NCBI RefSeq assembly: GCF_900184035.1
Contig: NZ_FXWP01000026.1
Span: 1 to 64,000 of the forward strand
DNA: 64,000 nucleotides
Direction of reading: 5' to 3'
Origin: Kosakonia pseudosacchari
GTDB taxonomy: Bacteria; Pseudomonadota; Gammaproteobacteria; Enterobacterales; Enterobacteriaceae
This document shows, one piece after another, positions 13,174 to 21,686 of this stretch. The notes beneath the pieces are model-generated. The model saw nothing but the letters and a program-made list of their open reading frames with translations. It was not told the origin of the DNA and did not search any database. The position numbers and the translations under genes are program-made. Each line of letters begins with the position of its first letter. Positions within the stretch are counted from its first letter, which is position 1.

Positions 13174-13983
13174 ATGGATATTTATGATATAAGAAAAAGA
13201 AATCTATTGCCGAAGGATTACGAGAATATCCTGGCGCCAGATATCGCGAAGAATATTATCAAAAAGGAATATTTCATCGAGAATAGCCCGAATAATATTT
13301 TGGGCAGTATCGATGGTTATACGATTAAGCAGCACCACGGTTTTAAATATGGCTTACCGCACGATCCGCTTGGTCATCAAAAAGAAAAACATATTGATAG
13401 CCTGGTGGATAAAGGCGTGGTGGTGGTCGTTCGCCCGAATGTCAGTACGCGTAACCGCTTCTATTACCCGTTCTTTATCGCGGAAAACGCCGAACTGTTT
13501 TGCGTGCAAGGCCTGTCATTTAACGCGGTGTTTATCAGAACCATTTTGAACGGGTTTAAAGACAGCGTGGCAATGCATGGGCTACCCGCCCCGACCCGAA
13601 GTACCTTTGTACCGGTGACGCCTGAGTTTGGCCCAGGTTACTGGAAAACCAGCGAAACAGACTTTCACGGCGTCAAAAATGCCGCGGTAATGATGCTCAA
13701 CCGGGCGACCAGTATGGGCGATCAAGGGCGCGTATTTGGCTCTGACGGCAAAGATTATATGAACACCTCGCGAGATAAAATTCAGCTGTGGACGCCAATA
13801 CCGGAAAGCGTCTCATCTGATACCCGAGAAATCCTCTATAATCGCTCGGTGATCCGGCGTTATGGTGAAAAGCGTACCGTTTATCAGAAATACCTTGAGG
13901 GTGATGATGCCTGGGCGCAATCGGGGAAATCATGGCAATGGATTCCAGGCGTAAGGGATGAGGATTATGAATTTAAGAAATAA
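13174..13983 (+). CDS. Unknown soluble protein, first gene of an accessory pair
   Basis: A 269-residue protein with no signal peptide or membrane segment; I do not recognise the family. It starts MDIYDIRKRNLLPKDYENIL and is rich in Lys, Ile and Asn at the N-terminus. Later come HHGFKYGLPHDPLG, VVVVVRPNVSTRNRFYYPFF and a C-terminal EGDDAWAQSGKSWQWIP. The first 60 codons use AT-rich codons (AAA, ATA, AGA) unlike metH and yjbB, which suggests acquisition by transfer. The 190-bp upstream gap is AT-rich and holds an inverted repeat, TAAGAA-CA-TTCTTA, at 13035-13048. The next gene overlaps it by 17 bp, so the two are co-translated. An effector paired with a membrane immunity protein is one possibility but is not shown. 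Confidence 0.75.
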   Translation: MDIYDIRKRNLLPKDYENILAPDIAKNIIKKEYFIENSPNNILGSIDGYTIKQHHGFKYGLPHDPLGHQKEKHIDSLVDKGVVVVVRPNVSTRNRFYYPFFIAENAELFCVQGLSFNAVFIRTILNGFKDSVAMHGLPAPTRSTFVPVTPEFGPGYWKTSETDFHGVKNAAVMMLNRATSMGDQGRVFGSDGKDYMNTSRDKIQLWTPIPESVSSDTREILYNRSVIRRYGEKRTVYQKYLEGDDAWAQSGKSWQWIPGVRDEDYEFKK

Positions 13984-14434
13984 GATATTTGCTTTCTGGG
14001 GTATTATGGACGTGCTGGCGCTGGCCAGTTATTTGTTTTTTTCGCTGCAAGGCGGTAACGTTCCTTTTTATTCCGACATTAACGGCTTTTATACTAATTA
14101 TTCACAGCTGGGTGTGAGTGGATTAATGGGGGTAATTATTCAGACGATGTTCTTTATTAATATCGCGCTGATTATTTCGCTGGTTTTTTCTGCCTGGTCT
14201 TTTTTCGTTAAAAAAGACATCCATACTATTTTCTTTATCGCGCAGGAAATAGCCCGCGTGCTGTCGTTAAAATGCTCAGTGGCACTGATTCCACTGTTTA
14301 TGCATTTTGCTGGCTTTACCGCTGCGTGGGGGGCAATGTTGCTGTTTGTCATCTCGGAAGTGCTCAAAATTGCTTCGGTTGTGTGGGCTAAACGCCAGCG
14401 CAACCCGCAAACGGCGCCTGCCGTTTCCCGCTAA
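13967..14434 (+). CDS. Small membrane protein, partner of the preceding gene
   Basis: A 155-residue protein with about four hydrophobic segments: near residues 7-26 (FWGIMDVLALASYLFF), 47-80, 95-115 and 118-140. It has no signal-peptide cleavage site, so it is predicted to be an inner-membrane protein. The ATG at 13967 follows GATGAGGA well and gives a 17-bp overlap with the upstream gene. The ATG at 13958 lies inside that binding site. Tight coupling to an unknown soluble gene and small multi-pass topology resemble immunity proteins of colicin-like or secreted effectors. That is inference only. It is unrelated to the following yjbB. Confidence 0.7.
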   Translation: MNLRNKIFAFWGIMDVLALASYLFFSLQGGNVPFYSDINGFYTNYSQLGVSGLMGVIIQTMFFINIALIISLVFSAWSFFVKKDIHTIFFIAQEIARVLSLKCSVALIPLFMHFAGFTAAWGAMLLFVISEVLKIASVVWAKRQRNPQTAPAVSR

Positions 14435-14605
14435 CCGGTAAAGCCTCGCTTCTGTCACAAAACCGTCATTTTTGTTTACAACTCTCAGGGGGCTTAACCG
14501 GCACCCTGCGCTTTTCTTCGCATTGACGCCTTATACTTACTTCATAATGTTGACGTTATCTTCCCGGTAACGAGCAACGCATAACGATAAGGAGAACCAG
14601 ATTCT

Positions 14606-16237
14606 GTGCTGACTTTGCTTCATCTGCTTTCTGCCGTGGCTCTGCTGGTGTGGGGCACACACATTGTACGTACCGGTGTGATGCGTGTTTTTGGCGCACG
14701 TTTGCGTACCGTTCTTAGCCGTAGCGTCGAAAGGAAACCACTCGCCTTCTGCGCGGGTATCGGCGTGACTGCACTGGTGCAGAGCAGTAACGCCACCACC
14801 ATGCTGGTGACCTCGTTTGTCGCCCAGGATTTAGTGGCGCTCACCCCGGCGTTGGTGATTGTGCTGGGCGCAGATGTCGGGACAGCACTGATGGCGCGCA
14901 TTTTGACGTTCGATCTCTCCTGGCTGTCACCGCTGCTGATTTTTCTTGGCGTCATTTTCTTCCTTGGGCGTAAACAGACGCGCGAAGGCCAGCTTGGGCG
15001 AGTCAGCATCGGTCTTGGGTTGATTCTTCTGGCGCTGGAGCTGATTGTGCAGGCGGTTACGCCGATCACCCAGGCCAATGGCGTGCAGGTGATTTTCGCC
15101 TCGCTGACCGGCGATATTATGCTCGATGCGCTGATTGGCGCGGTATTCGCCATTATCAGTTACTCCAGCCTGGCGGCGGTGCTGCTGACGGCGACGCTGG
15201 TGACGGCGGGGATTATCTCTTTCCCGGTTGCGCTGTGTCTGGTGATTGGTGCCAACCTCGGTTCCGGCTTGCTGGCGATGCTTAATAACAGCGCCGCTAA
15301 CGCTGCCGCCCGCCGCGTGGCGCTTGGCAGTTTGCTGTTCAAGCTGGTGGGTAGCCTGATTATTCTGCCGTTTGTCCATCTGCTTGCCGATTCATTACAT
15401 AAACTTCCGTTGCCGGAAGCAGAACTGGTTATCTATTTCCATGTGTTCTACAACCTGATCCGCTGCCTGGCGATGGTGCCGTTCGCCGGACCCATGGCGG
15501 CATTTTGTAAGCGCATTATTCGTGAAGAGCCCGAGCTGGATGCGCGCCTGAAGCCAAAGCACCTTGACAGCTCCGCGCTGGATACGCCAACGCTGGCGCT
15601 GGCCAATGCGGCGCGGGAAACCTTGCGCATGGGCGATGCGATGGAACTGATGCTCGAAGGGCTGCATAAAGTGATGCACGGCCAGCCTCGCCAGGAGAAG
15701 GAGCTACGCAAGCAAGCCGATGACATCAATGTGCTGTACACGGCGATTAAGCTCTATCTGGCGCGGATGCCGAAAGAGGAACTGGCGGAAGAGGAGTCGA
15801 AACGCTGGGCGGAAATTATCGAGATGTCGCTGAACCTTGAGCAAGCCTCCGATATTGTCGAGCGCATGGGCAGCGAAATCGCCGATAAATCGCTGGCGGC
15901 ACGGCGCGCTTTCTCTGTTGAAGGCTTACAAGAACTCGACGCGCTGCATGAACGGCTGGTGGGGAATCTGAAGCTGGCGATGTCGGTATTCTTCTCCAGC
16001 GATGTGACCAGCGCCCGGCGCTTACGCCGCAGCAAACACCGTTTTCGCATTATGAACCGCCGTTATTCACATGCCCACGTTGATCGATTACATCAACAAA
16101 ATGTGCAAAGTATTGAAACCAGCTCCCTGCACCTCGGTTTGCTGGGCGACATGAAGCGTCTTAACTCTCTGTTCTGCTCGGTGGCCTATAGCGTGCTGGA
16201 ACAGCCGGATGAAGACGACGAGCGCGACGATGCATAA
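14606..16237 (+). CDS. yjbB: Na+/phosphate cotransporter family protein YjbB
   Basis: The 543-aa length equals E. coli YjbB, an inner-membrane protein that exports phosphate when overproduced. The N-terminal half holds two inverted Na/Pi-cotransporter repeats, with QSSNATT near residue 60 and YSSLAAV near 187. The C-terminal 200 residues are a PhoU-like helical domain. The GTG start at 14606 follows AAGGAG at 14589-14594. It stands alone, and pepE, which follows it in E. coli, is absent. Confidence 0.93.
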   Translation: MLTLLHLLSAVALLVWGTHIVRTGVMRVFGARLRTVLSRSVERKPLAFCAGIGVTALVQSSNATTMLVTSFVAQDLVALTPALVIVLGADVGTALMARILTFDLSWLSPLLIFLGVIFFLGRKQTREGQLGRVSIGLGLILLALELIVQAVTPITQANGVQVIFASLTGDIMLDALIGAVFAIISYSSLAAVLLTATLVTAGIISFPVALCLVIGANLGSGLLAMLNNSAANAAARRVALGSLLFKLVGSLIILPFVHLLADSLHKLPLPEAELVIYFHVFYNLIRCLAMVPFAGPMAAFCKRIIREEPELDARLKPKHLDSSALDTPTLALANAARETLRMGDAMELMLEGLHKVMHGQPRQEKELRKQADDINVLYTAIKLYLARMPKEELAEEESKRWAEIIEMSLNLEQASDIVERMGSEIADKSLAARRAFSVEGLQELDALHERLVGNLKLAMSVFFSSDVTSARRLRRSKHRFRIMNRRYSHAHVDRLHQQNVQSIETSSLHLGLLGDMKRLNSLFCSVAYSVLEQPDEDDERDDA

Positions 16238-16374
16238 CCCGTACCGTGCCTGCGGGCACGGTAGCTAAAACCCCCACTTTTACTGCGTAACTGCACAAAT
16301 TCGATTTGGCGCGGCGAAAATCCGGTTTTATCTCCCGGCGAAGCCAGTTATATTCCGCTTTTACAGGAGAATTT

Positions 16375-17238
16375 ATGCTGCCAACCCAATCAACACGTTT
16401 AAACAAATACATCAGCGAAAGCGGGATTTGCTCACGCCGCGAGGCTGACCGTTACATCGAGCAAGGCAATGTCTTTATCAACGGCAAGCGCGCCGGGATC
16501 GGCGATCAGGTGGTAGCCGGCGACGTTGTGAAAGTAAACGGTCAACTTATCGAGCCGAGAAACGACGAAGATCTGGTGTTTATCGCGTTGAATAAACCCG
16601 TTGGTATTGTCAGTACCACTGAAGACGGCGAAAAAGACAATATTGTTGATTTCGTTAACCACAGCAGCCGTATCTTCCCCATCGGCCGTCTGGACAAAGA
16701 TTCGCAGGGGCTGATTTTTCTCACTAACCATGGCGATTTAGTAAATAAAATCCTGCGTGCGGGCAACGATCACGAGAAAGAGTATCTGGTGACTGTCAAT
16801 AAGCCCGTCACCGACGAATTTGTGCAGGGGATGAGCGCGGGGGTGCCGATCCTCGGCACCAAAACCAAAAAATGTAAGGTTAAAAAAGAAGCGCCGTTTA
16901 CCTTCCGCATTACCCTGGTTCAGGGGCTGAACCGCCAGATCCGCCGCATGTGCGAATACTTTGGTTATGAAGTCACCAAACTTGAACGCACGCGCATTAT
17001 GAACGTCAGTCTCACTGGCTTGCCGTCGGGAGAGTGGCGTGACCTGACGGATGACGAGCTGATCGCGCTGTTTAAGCTAATTGAGAACTCATCCTCAGAA
17101 GCGAAGCCAAAAGCAAAAGCAAAACCGCAGGCGGCGAAAAAACCCGCAGTAAAAATGGTGAAGCCCGAAGAGAAAAGCCGGGCGAAACCGGCGGGAAAAC
17201 GCTTTACCCAGCCGGGCAGGAAAAAGAAAGGGCGCTAG
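16375..17238 (+). CDS. rluF: 23S rRNA pseudouridine(2604) synthase RluF
   Basis: RluF makes pseudouridine 2604 in 23S rRNA and also acts on tRNA-Tyr U35. The protein is 287 aa (290 in E. coli). It has an N-terminal S4 RNA-binding domain ([19 protein letters not shown]) and the catalytic [10 protein letters not shown] with the essential Asp at about residue 107, then [14 protein letters not shown]. The C-terminus is a long Lys/Ala/Pro-rich basic tail ([13 protein letters not shown]) ending GRKKKGR. The ATG at 16375 follows AGGAGA. Its stop codon abuts the stop of convergent yjbD with no gap. Confidence 0.96.
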   Translation: MLPTQSTRLNKYISESGICSRREADRYIEQGNVFINGKRAGIGDQVVAGDVVKVNGQLIEPRNDEDLVFIALNKPVGIVSTTEDGEKDNIVDFVNHSSRIFPIGRLDKDSQGLIFLTNHGDLVNKILRAGNDHEKEYLVTVNKPVTDEFVQGMSAGVPILGTKTKKCKVKKEAPFTFRITLVQGLNRQIRRMCEYFGYEVTKLERTRIMNVSLTGLPSGEWRDLTDDELIALFKLIENSSSEAKPKAKAKPQAAKKPAVKMVKPEEKSRAKPAGKRFTQPGRKKKGR

Positions 17239-17511
17239 TTAGCGCTTGCCGCGCGTTGAGGTGTTTGCCGACCAGGAAAATGTGGCGTTCTCATCGGGTT
17301 TATAAGCCTGCTGTTTCTTCAACTGGCGGGCTTTCTTCGCTGCCGCTTCGCGCTGCGCCATCAGTTTATCGATGTACTCCTTTTTCACATGATTAGCTTC
17401 AGCGTTGCTGAGTGGGCGTCCGTGTGCGATGCGGGCGCGATCCAGCAGCGTTTTCAGCTCCCGCTGTTCACTCTCCGTCATCTCTTTTTGCGTCAGTCTG
17501 GTCAGGGCCAT
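17239..17511 (-). CDS. yjbD: DUF3811 protein YjbD
   Basis: A 90-residue, highly charged protein matching E. coli YjbD (90 aa) over its whole length. It is mostly helical and rich in Lys, Ala and Glu (DRARIAHGRPLSNAEANHV, then KAARQLKK-like repeats). The function is unknown. It converges exactly on rluF: the two stop codons are adjacent. Such an arrangement leaves no room for a terminator and implies overlapping 3' ends. Confidence 0.92.
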   Translation of the reverse strand: MALTRLTQKEMTESEQRELKTLLDRARIAHGRPLSNAEANHVKKEYIDKLMAQREAAAKKARQLKKQQAYKPDENATFSWSANTSTRGKR

Positions 17512-17661
17512 AAAGCGTTCTCCTTGGGAAGTGCATCGAGTCTACGCGATGTAAGAGGGCATGTCTGCGTGGTGATGCATAAACCCTGGAAAGCGCTTCG
17601 CAGATCTATTTTGGGACGGGTGACTTCATCTGCTGCTGGTCTAAGCTGGTAGGGATTTTCG

Positions 17662-17677
17662 GTATAAAATTTTATAC
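17662..17677. promoter_or_regulatory. Operator palindrome of the toxin-antitoxin pair
   Basis: GTATAAAATTTTATAC is a perfect 16-bp palindrome 12 bp before the toxin start. It is a likely binding site for the HTH antitoxin, giving autoregulation as in other HigBA systems. Confidence 0.7.
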
Positions 17678-17688
17678 AAGGATGTGGT

Positions 17689-18045
17689 ATGCTCCCTTCA
17701 CGGCCTACTTTAAAGCCCATCATCTGGATAGGCTCGTCATACGATGACTTACGCGCTTTCCCTGAATGTGTCCGCAAGGATGCTGGTTATCAGCTACATA
17801 AAATTCAAGCTGGTCTGGAAGCTACAGATTGGAAACCGATGATGGAAATTGGTGCAGGCGTTGCAGAAATCCGTCTTCGCGATCGCGCAGGAGCGTTTCG
17901 TATTTTTTATTTGGCCAGGTTTGAAGATGCACTATACGTTTTGCACTGTTTTCATAAAAAGTCACAGCGCACGCCATTTAAGGATAAAACGATTGCCCGG
18001 ACGCGTTATCGCGCTTTGGTTGAGCACCACAGGAGCCAAAAATGA
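17689..18045 (+). CDS. HigB/RelE-superfamily toxin
   Basis: A 118-residue protein of the phage-derived Gp49-like/HigB family, ribosome-dependent or free mRNA interferases of the RelE fold. Typical features are KPIIWIGSSYDDLRAFP at the N-terminus, AGVAEIRLRDRAGAFRIFYLARF in the centre, and the LHCFHKKSQRTP segment, where Lys residues lead into RTPFKDKTIARTRY. AAGGA at 17678-17682 serves the ATG at 17689. The toxin gene comes first, as in HigBA, and overlaps the antitoxin by 4 bp (ATGA). The pair lies between yjbD and panS and is absent from E. coli at this locus. Confidence 0.88.
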   Translation: MLPSRPTLKPIIWIGSSYDDLRAFPECVRKDAGYQLHKIQAGLEATDWKPMMEIGAGVAEIRLRDRAGAFRIFYLARFEDALYVLHCFHKKSQRTPFKDKTIARTRYRALVEHHRSQK

Positions 18046-18380
18046 GAACGATACAAGATGGCCTGATTGGCCATGTAACCCCAGCAGATGCCAACATTTT
18101 TACTGAACTGGGTTTTGAAGCCGAAGAGGCTAACGCGCTTGCGCAGGATGCAGAAAGAGAAGTGATCCAGCTGTTGAACATAAAACGGCAACTGATGCAG
18201 GAAATTTCTGGCTGGATAGCAGAAAACCATCTCAAGCAGACTGAGGCGGCGGCAAAACTCAATATTTCTCGCCCTCGCGTCTCCGATGTGGTCAACCAAA
18301 AAGCCAGCAAATTCACTATTGATGCACTTGTCACCATGCTGGCTAAACTCGGCAAGCCAGTTACCATTACAATTGGTTAA
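18042..18380 (+). CDS. HigA-type antitoxin, XRE helix-turn-helix
   Basis: A 112-residue protein with a C-terminal helix-turn-helix, LKQTEAAAKLNISRPRVSDVV (about residues 67-88), typical of the XRE family. The N-terminal 60 residues probably bind the toxin. The start codon overlaps the toxin stop (ATGA), so translation is coupled. It should neutralise the toxin and repress the operon through the palindrome at 17662-17677. A strong inverted repeat closes the unit. Confidence 0.88.
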   Translation: MRTIQDGLIGHVTPADANIFTELGFEAEEANALAQDAEREVIQLLNIKRQLMQEISGWIAENHLKQTEAAAKLNISRPRVSDVVNQKASKFTIDALVTMLAKLGKPVTITIG

Positions 18381-18390
18381 GCGTTGTAAA

Positions 18391-18421
18391 CGGCCGGATA
18401 GCTGATAACGTTATCCGGCCG
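18391..18421. terminator. Inverted repeat between higA and panS
   Basis: CGGCCGGATA pairs with TATCCGGCCG around an 11-nt loop. It lies between two convergent genes (higA and panS). Neither side has a strong T run, so termination is plausible but not certain. Confidence 0.5.
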
Positions 18422-18428
18422 CTATCGA

Positions 18429-19370
18429 CTAACCCTCTTTCACCGCTTCCGTTTTACGTCTGTCGACCGGTTTGCCCGACCAGTAGCCCGCCAGCAGCGA
18501 GCCGGAAAGATTGTGCCACACGGAGAACAGCGCGCCAGGCAGCGCGGCGAGCGGTGAGAAGTAGATTTTACCTAATGCCGCAGCAAGGCCGGAGTTCTGC
18601 ATCCCCACTTCAATCGCCAGCGTACGGCAGGTGGATTCATCAAAGCCGAACAGACGGCCGCCCCAGTAACCGCCGAGCAGGCCAATGCTGTTATGCAGGA
18701 TCACCGCGACTACCACCACCAGCCCAACAGAGGCGATATAGTTCGCGGAACCGGCGACCACGGCGCTAATGATCGCCAGAATGCAGACCATGGAAAACGC
18801 CGGCAGATAAGGCTCCAGCGCGTTAACTACGCGCGGGAACAAGTGATGCACAATCAGCCCTAATGCAATCGGGATCACCACAATCTGCAGGATGCTCAGT
18901 AGCATGCCCATCACATCTACCTGAATATGCGCATCGACATACAGGCGCGTCAGCAGCGGCGTGGCGATAACGCCCACCAGTGTTGAAACCGAGGAGATGG
19001 TAACCGATAGCGCGACATCACCTTTTGCCAGATAAATCATTACGTTTGATGCCGTTCCACTGGCGACGCTGCCGACCAGTACCATCCCGGCGGAGAGATC
19101 CGGCGGCATCTTAAAAATCAGCGCCAGTAGCCATGCCGCCAGCGGCATCACCAGATAGTGCAGGAAAATGCCGGCGGCAACCGGAGCCGGGCGCGACAGG
19201 ACACGTTTGAAATCGTCAATTTTTAAGTGCACGCCCATACCAAACATAATCAGCATCAGTAGCGTGGTGACCCACGGGCCAATGGCGATAAAGATGGGTG
19301 GAAAATAATAGGCGAATACCGAGAGCAGCAGTGCCCATAACGGGAACAGCCGCGTGAACGTTGCGAGCAT
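18429..19370 (-). CDS. panS: Ketopantoate/pantoate transporter PanS (BASS family)
   Basis: A 313-residue inner-membrane protein of the bile acid:sodium symporter family with about ten hydrophobic segments. Family blocks are [35 protein letters not shown] and the cross-over motif [13 protein letters not shown]. Salmonella PanS, which takes up coenzyme A precursors, is encoded in this same chromosomal region, which supports the name. The ATG at 19370 follows AAGGA. A longer frame to 19418 has no binding site. The substrate is inferred from synteny, and other BASS carriers cannot be excluded. Confidence 0.8.
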   Translation of the reverse strand: MLATFTRLFPLWALLLSVFAYYFPPIFIAIGPWVTTLLMLIMFGMGVHLKIDDFKRVLSRPAPVAAGIFLHYLVMPLAAWLLALIFKMPPDLSAGMVLVGSVASGTASNVMIYLAKGDVALSVTISSVSTLVGVIATPLLTRLYVDAHIQVDVMGMLLSILQIVVIPIALGLIVHHLFPRVVNALEPYLPAFSMVCILAIISAVVAGSANYIASVGLVVVVAVILHNSIGLLGGYWGGRLFGFDESTCRTLAIEVGMQNSGLAAALGKIYFSPLAALPGALFSVWHNLSGSLLAGYWSGKPVDRRKTEAVKEG

Positions 19371-19424
19371 GTGGGAATTCCTTGCGATTGTTGTGTTGTA
19401 TTTTTTATTACCCTTCACTCTTCA

Positions 19425-19550
19425 GGCTACAGGTGCGCTGACGAAGCCAATAGCGTCAGAAATTTCTGCGCCGGTAACCCGGCAGTCTCACCCCGGGGAT
19501 GAGCGCTGTTCGCAACGGTTCTGCAACCCGAATGAATGAGGGTATTTAAG
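19425..19550. repeat. Degenerate copy of a dispersed intergenic repeat
   Basis: The sequence holds ACCCCGGGGATGAG and CTGCAACCCGAATGAATGAGGG, which match the GGGGAT and CTGCAACCTGAATTATTGAG parts of the element at 34761-34890. It is a weaker copy lying in the 257-bp gap between panS and rtcR, where no gene is seen. Confidence 0.4.
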
Positions 19551-19627
19551 GAAGGGATCGAGCCCGACCATTGGTATTGTTTATCGTGCTAAGGAATATT
19601 ATTCAAACAAATTATGATGAAGATCGT

Positions 19628-21214
19628 TTATGTTGCGCTGCGAACGTTTTCCCAGCTCAGCCCGAAGCGGGCCAGATATTTGCGCAGGCGATCCGCATCA
19701 TTCGGGTTGGCCTTTTTCTGCCGGGAAATGGCGAACAATTCACGTCCCGCTTCTGAAAGCGTCTGGCTGCGCCGACAGACGGCAATCACCGTTTCCAGTT
19801 GACGTTGATCGAACAGATCCAGCGTGCTGATATCCACGGGGAGATTCGGCAGTGCTGATTCTCCACGCCAGTGCTGCGCTAAACGCTGCACCTCTTCCTC
19901 GACTAACACGTCGTTAATCCGCCCCTGTTCCGCCAGCGTTGCCATTCGCGCGATTGACGTGCTCAGTTCGCGAAAATTACCGCGCCACGCCGCGTGAGGA
20001 GAACAAGCGAAGGCCAGATAGCGTTCACGTGCGTCCTTATCAAAGCGGATTTGCGTCTGCTGCTGCCGGGAAAAACGCTGGAGTTCATATTCGATGTTCG
20101 GGGCGATATCTTCCCGCCGCTCCGCCAGGCCCGGCAGTGCGAACGTCCACATATTGATACGTGCAAAGAGATCTTCCCTGAAACGTCCTTCCGCCACCCA
20201 CTGCTGCATATTCCGGTGCGTGCCCGCAATCAGTTGAAAATCACTGTGCACTTCTTTATCGGAACCAAAGGGGAAAAAAGTTTTTTCTTCAATCGCTTTC
20301 AGCAGCATCGCCTGCTCATCCAGCCCCAGTTCGGCGATCTCATCAAGGAACAGCACGCCGCCATCGGCTTCGCGGAGTAACCCGGTACGCGCCTGTTGTG
20401 CGCCGGTGAACGCGCCTTTCACATGGCCGAATAGCGTCGACATGGCATTATCGCCGCGCAGCGTGGCGCAGTTCACCGCCACCAGTCGCCCCTGTACCAG
20501 ATGGCGGGACTGGCGTAACTGAAAGATGCGTTTTGCCAGAAATGATTTCCCCGCACCGGTTGGCCCGGTCAACAGAATGGGCGCAGTCGAGCGCAGCGAT
20601 ACGCGTTCGATTTGCTCGATTAAGCGGTTAAAGGTGGCATTACGCGTATCAATCCCGGATTTCAGAAACGACACCGACTGCTGCTGTTCGCGCTGAAAAC
20701 GGCTGGTCAACGTGGCGTAACGGCTTAAATCCAGATCGATAACCGAACAGACACCAGCGGCTATCGCCTCGTCAGTTGCGCCTTTCGCCGCCGGACCGGT
20801 CTGCAACAGGCTGGCAGGGAGATAACGGGCTTCGGTCAGCAGGAACCAGCAAATCTGCGCGACGTGCGTCCCGGTGGTGATATGCACCAGGTACTCTTCA
20901 TTTTCCGTATCGAACGGGTAACGGGTGGCGAAATCGAGAAACGCGGCATACACCTCTTCAAAATCCCACGGATCGTTAATCATCACCGCATGTTTGCGCA
21001 CTTCGGTATGCGGAGAGACGAGGGCAATATCTTCCGCCGTCTGTTGCGCCAGACCTTCATCGCGTGGCTGGTGCAGCAGTTCAAGCCGGTCGACAGCGAA
21101 ATCCGGCTGTTGGCACAACCCCACGGTGGGCCGCCATTTACGAAAGCGGTTTTGCCGTTTACCCCGTTTATCTAGCACCGTTCCCAGTACACCAATCACC
21201 ACCCGACGCTTCAT
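19628..21214 (-). CDS. rtcR: Sigma-54-dependent activator RtcR of the RNA repair operon
   Basis: RtcR activates rtc operons from a sigma-54 promoter in response to RNA damage products. The product is 528 aa. The N-terminal 180 residues are the CARF-type sensing domain (starting VVIGVLGTVLD, with HITTGTHVAQICWFLLTEAR). The AAA+ domain has Walker A GPTGAGKS (217-224), the sigma-54-contacting GAFTGA (267-272) and Walker B VLFLDEIAEL (287-296). A C-terminal HTH region ends ADRLRKYLARFGLSW. It is divergent from the slipin-rtcB operon, with the sigma-54 promoter in the 472-bp gap. Confidence 0.96.
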   Translation of the reverse strand: MKRRVVIGVLGTVLDKRGKRQNRFRKWRPTVGLCQQPDFAVDRLELLHQPRDEGLAQQTAEDIALVSPHTEVRKHAVMINDPWDFEEVYAAFLDFATRYPFDTENEEYLVHITTGTHVAQICWFLLTEARYLPASLLQTGPAAKGATDEAIAAGVCSVIDLDLSRYATLTSRFQREQQQSVSFLKSGIDTRNATFNRLIEQIERVSLRSTAPILLTGPTGAGKSFLAKRIFQLRQSRHLVQGRLVAVNCATLRGDNAMSTLFGHVKGAFTGAQQARTGLLREADGGVLFLDEIAELGLDEQAMLLKAIEEKTFFPFGSDKEVHSDFQLIAGTHRNMQQWVAEGRFREDLFARINMWTFALPGLAERREDIAPNIEYELQRFSRQQQTQIRFDKDARERYLAFACSPHAAWRGNFRELSTSIARMATLAEQGRINDVLVEEEVQRLAQHWRGESALPNLPVDISTLDLFDQRQLETVIAVCRRSQTLSEAGRELFAISRQKKANPNDADRLRKYLARFGLSWENVRSAT

Positions 21215-21349
21215 TGTTTATCCCATAAGATAAAAATCGATATTAAAAGATAAAAAAATATCTTATTCACTTCAACATCATCAAACCGGGTGTGAAATAA
21301 AACCCTTATTTTTCAATCGAATAAAAATTTTATTTGCTTGTTCTTGATT

Positions 21350-21367
21350 CTGGCACGCTTCTGGCAA
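21350..21367 (+). promoter_or_regulatory. Sigma-54 promoter of the RNA repair operon
   Basis: CTGGCACGCTTCTGGCAA has the -24 GG and -12 GC with the required 10-nt spacing between them, close to TGGCAC-N5-TTGCA. Transcription would start near 21375-21377. The divergent rtcR gene encodes the matching activator. The AT-rich segment at 21240-21345 probably holds RtcR and IHF sites. Confidence 0.9.
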
Positions 21368-21375
21368 TAACCAGT

Positions 21376-21686
21376 ACGTCAGCACGCTGAGTTAGCAGGG
21401 GGTACGCACCCCGCCGGCGCACCAGGAACGGCACGAGACGTTTTCCAGGGGGGCGTTCCGTCAGTGGAAAGACATTTGCGAAAAGTCGGTTCTTTTTCGG
21501 GTTCGAATCCCGGATTCGCCACCTTATCTATGAAGATAAACAGGTAGTACCCCGGTAGTCGGGCTTTGGACGATTACCCCCAACGACCGCCGGTAACGGC
21601 GCCGGGCCACAGGCAAAACGTTGTTTCCCCTGCGGCTTCGCCCCTGCATTCGCGGTCGTTAAGGCTAACGATTTAAGGAGAACGTG
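21376..21686 (+). ncRNA. Structured leader RNA with a tRNA-like element (YrlA-type Y RNA candidate)
   Basis: The 310-nt region between the sigma-54 promoter and slipin encodes no protein. At 21497-21513 it has a T-arm (CGGG-TTCGAAT-CCCG) with a canonical T-loop. It is followed by the acceptor-like ATTCGCC and then ACC (21514-21523). Upstream, GTC-AGTGGAAA-GAC (21460-21473) looks like a D-arm, and GGCG at 21452 can pair with CGCC at 21517. No anticodon arm is present. Downstream are a 6-bp hairpin (21524-21539) and a perfect 9-bp helix, AACGACCGC (21582-21590) with GCGGTCGTT (21652-21660), ending 14 nt before the slipin ribosome-binding site. YrlA Y RNAs of rtc operons carry such a tRNA mimic. 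A leftover tRNA 3' fragment is the alternative. Confidence 0.7.

Noticed and set aside
21497-21523. A complete canonical tRNA gene in the rtc leader
   Set aside because: Only T-arm, D-arm-like and acceptor-like parts are present. There is no anticodon arm and the 3' end is ACC-T rather than ACCA, so it is called tRNA-like only.
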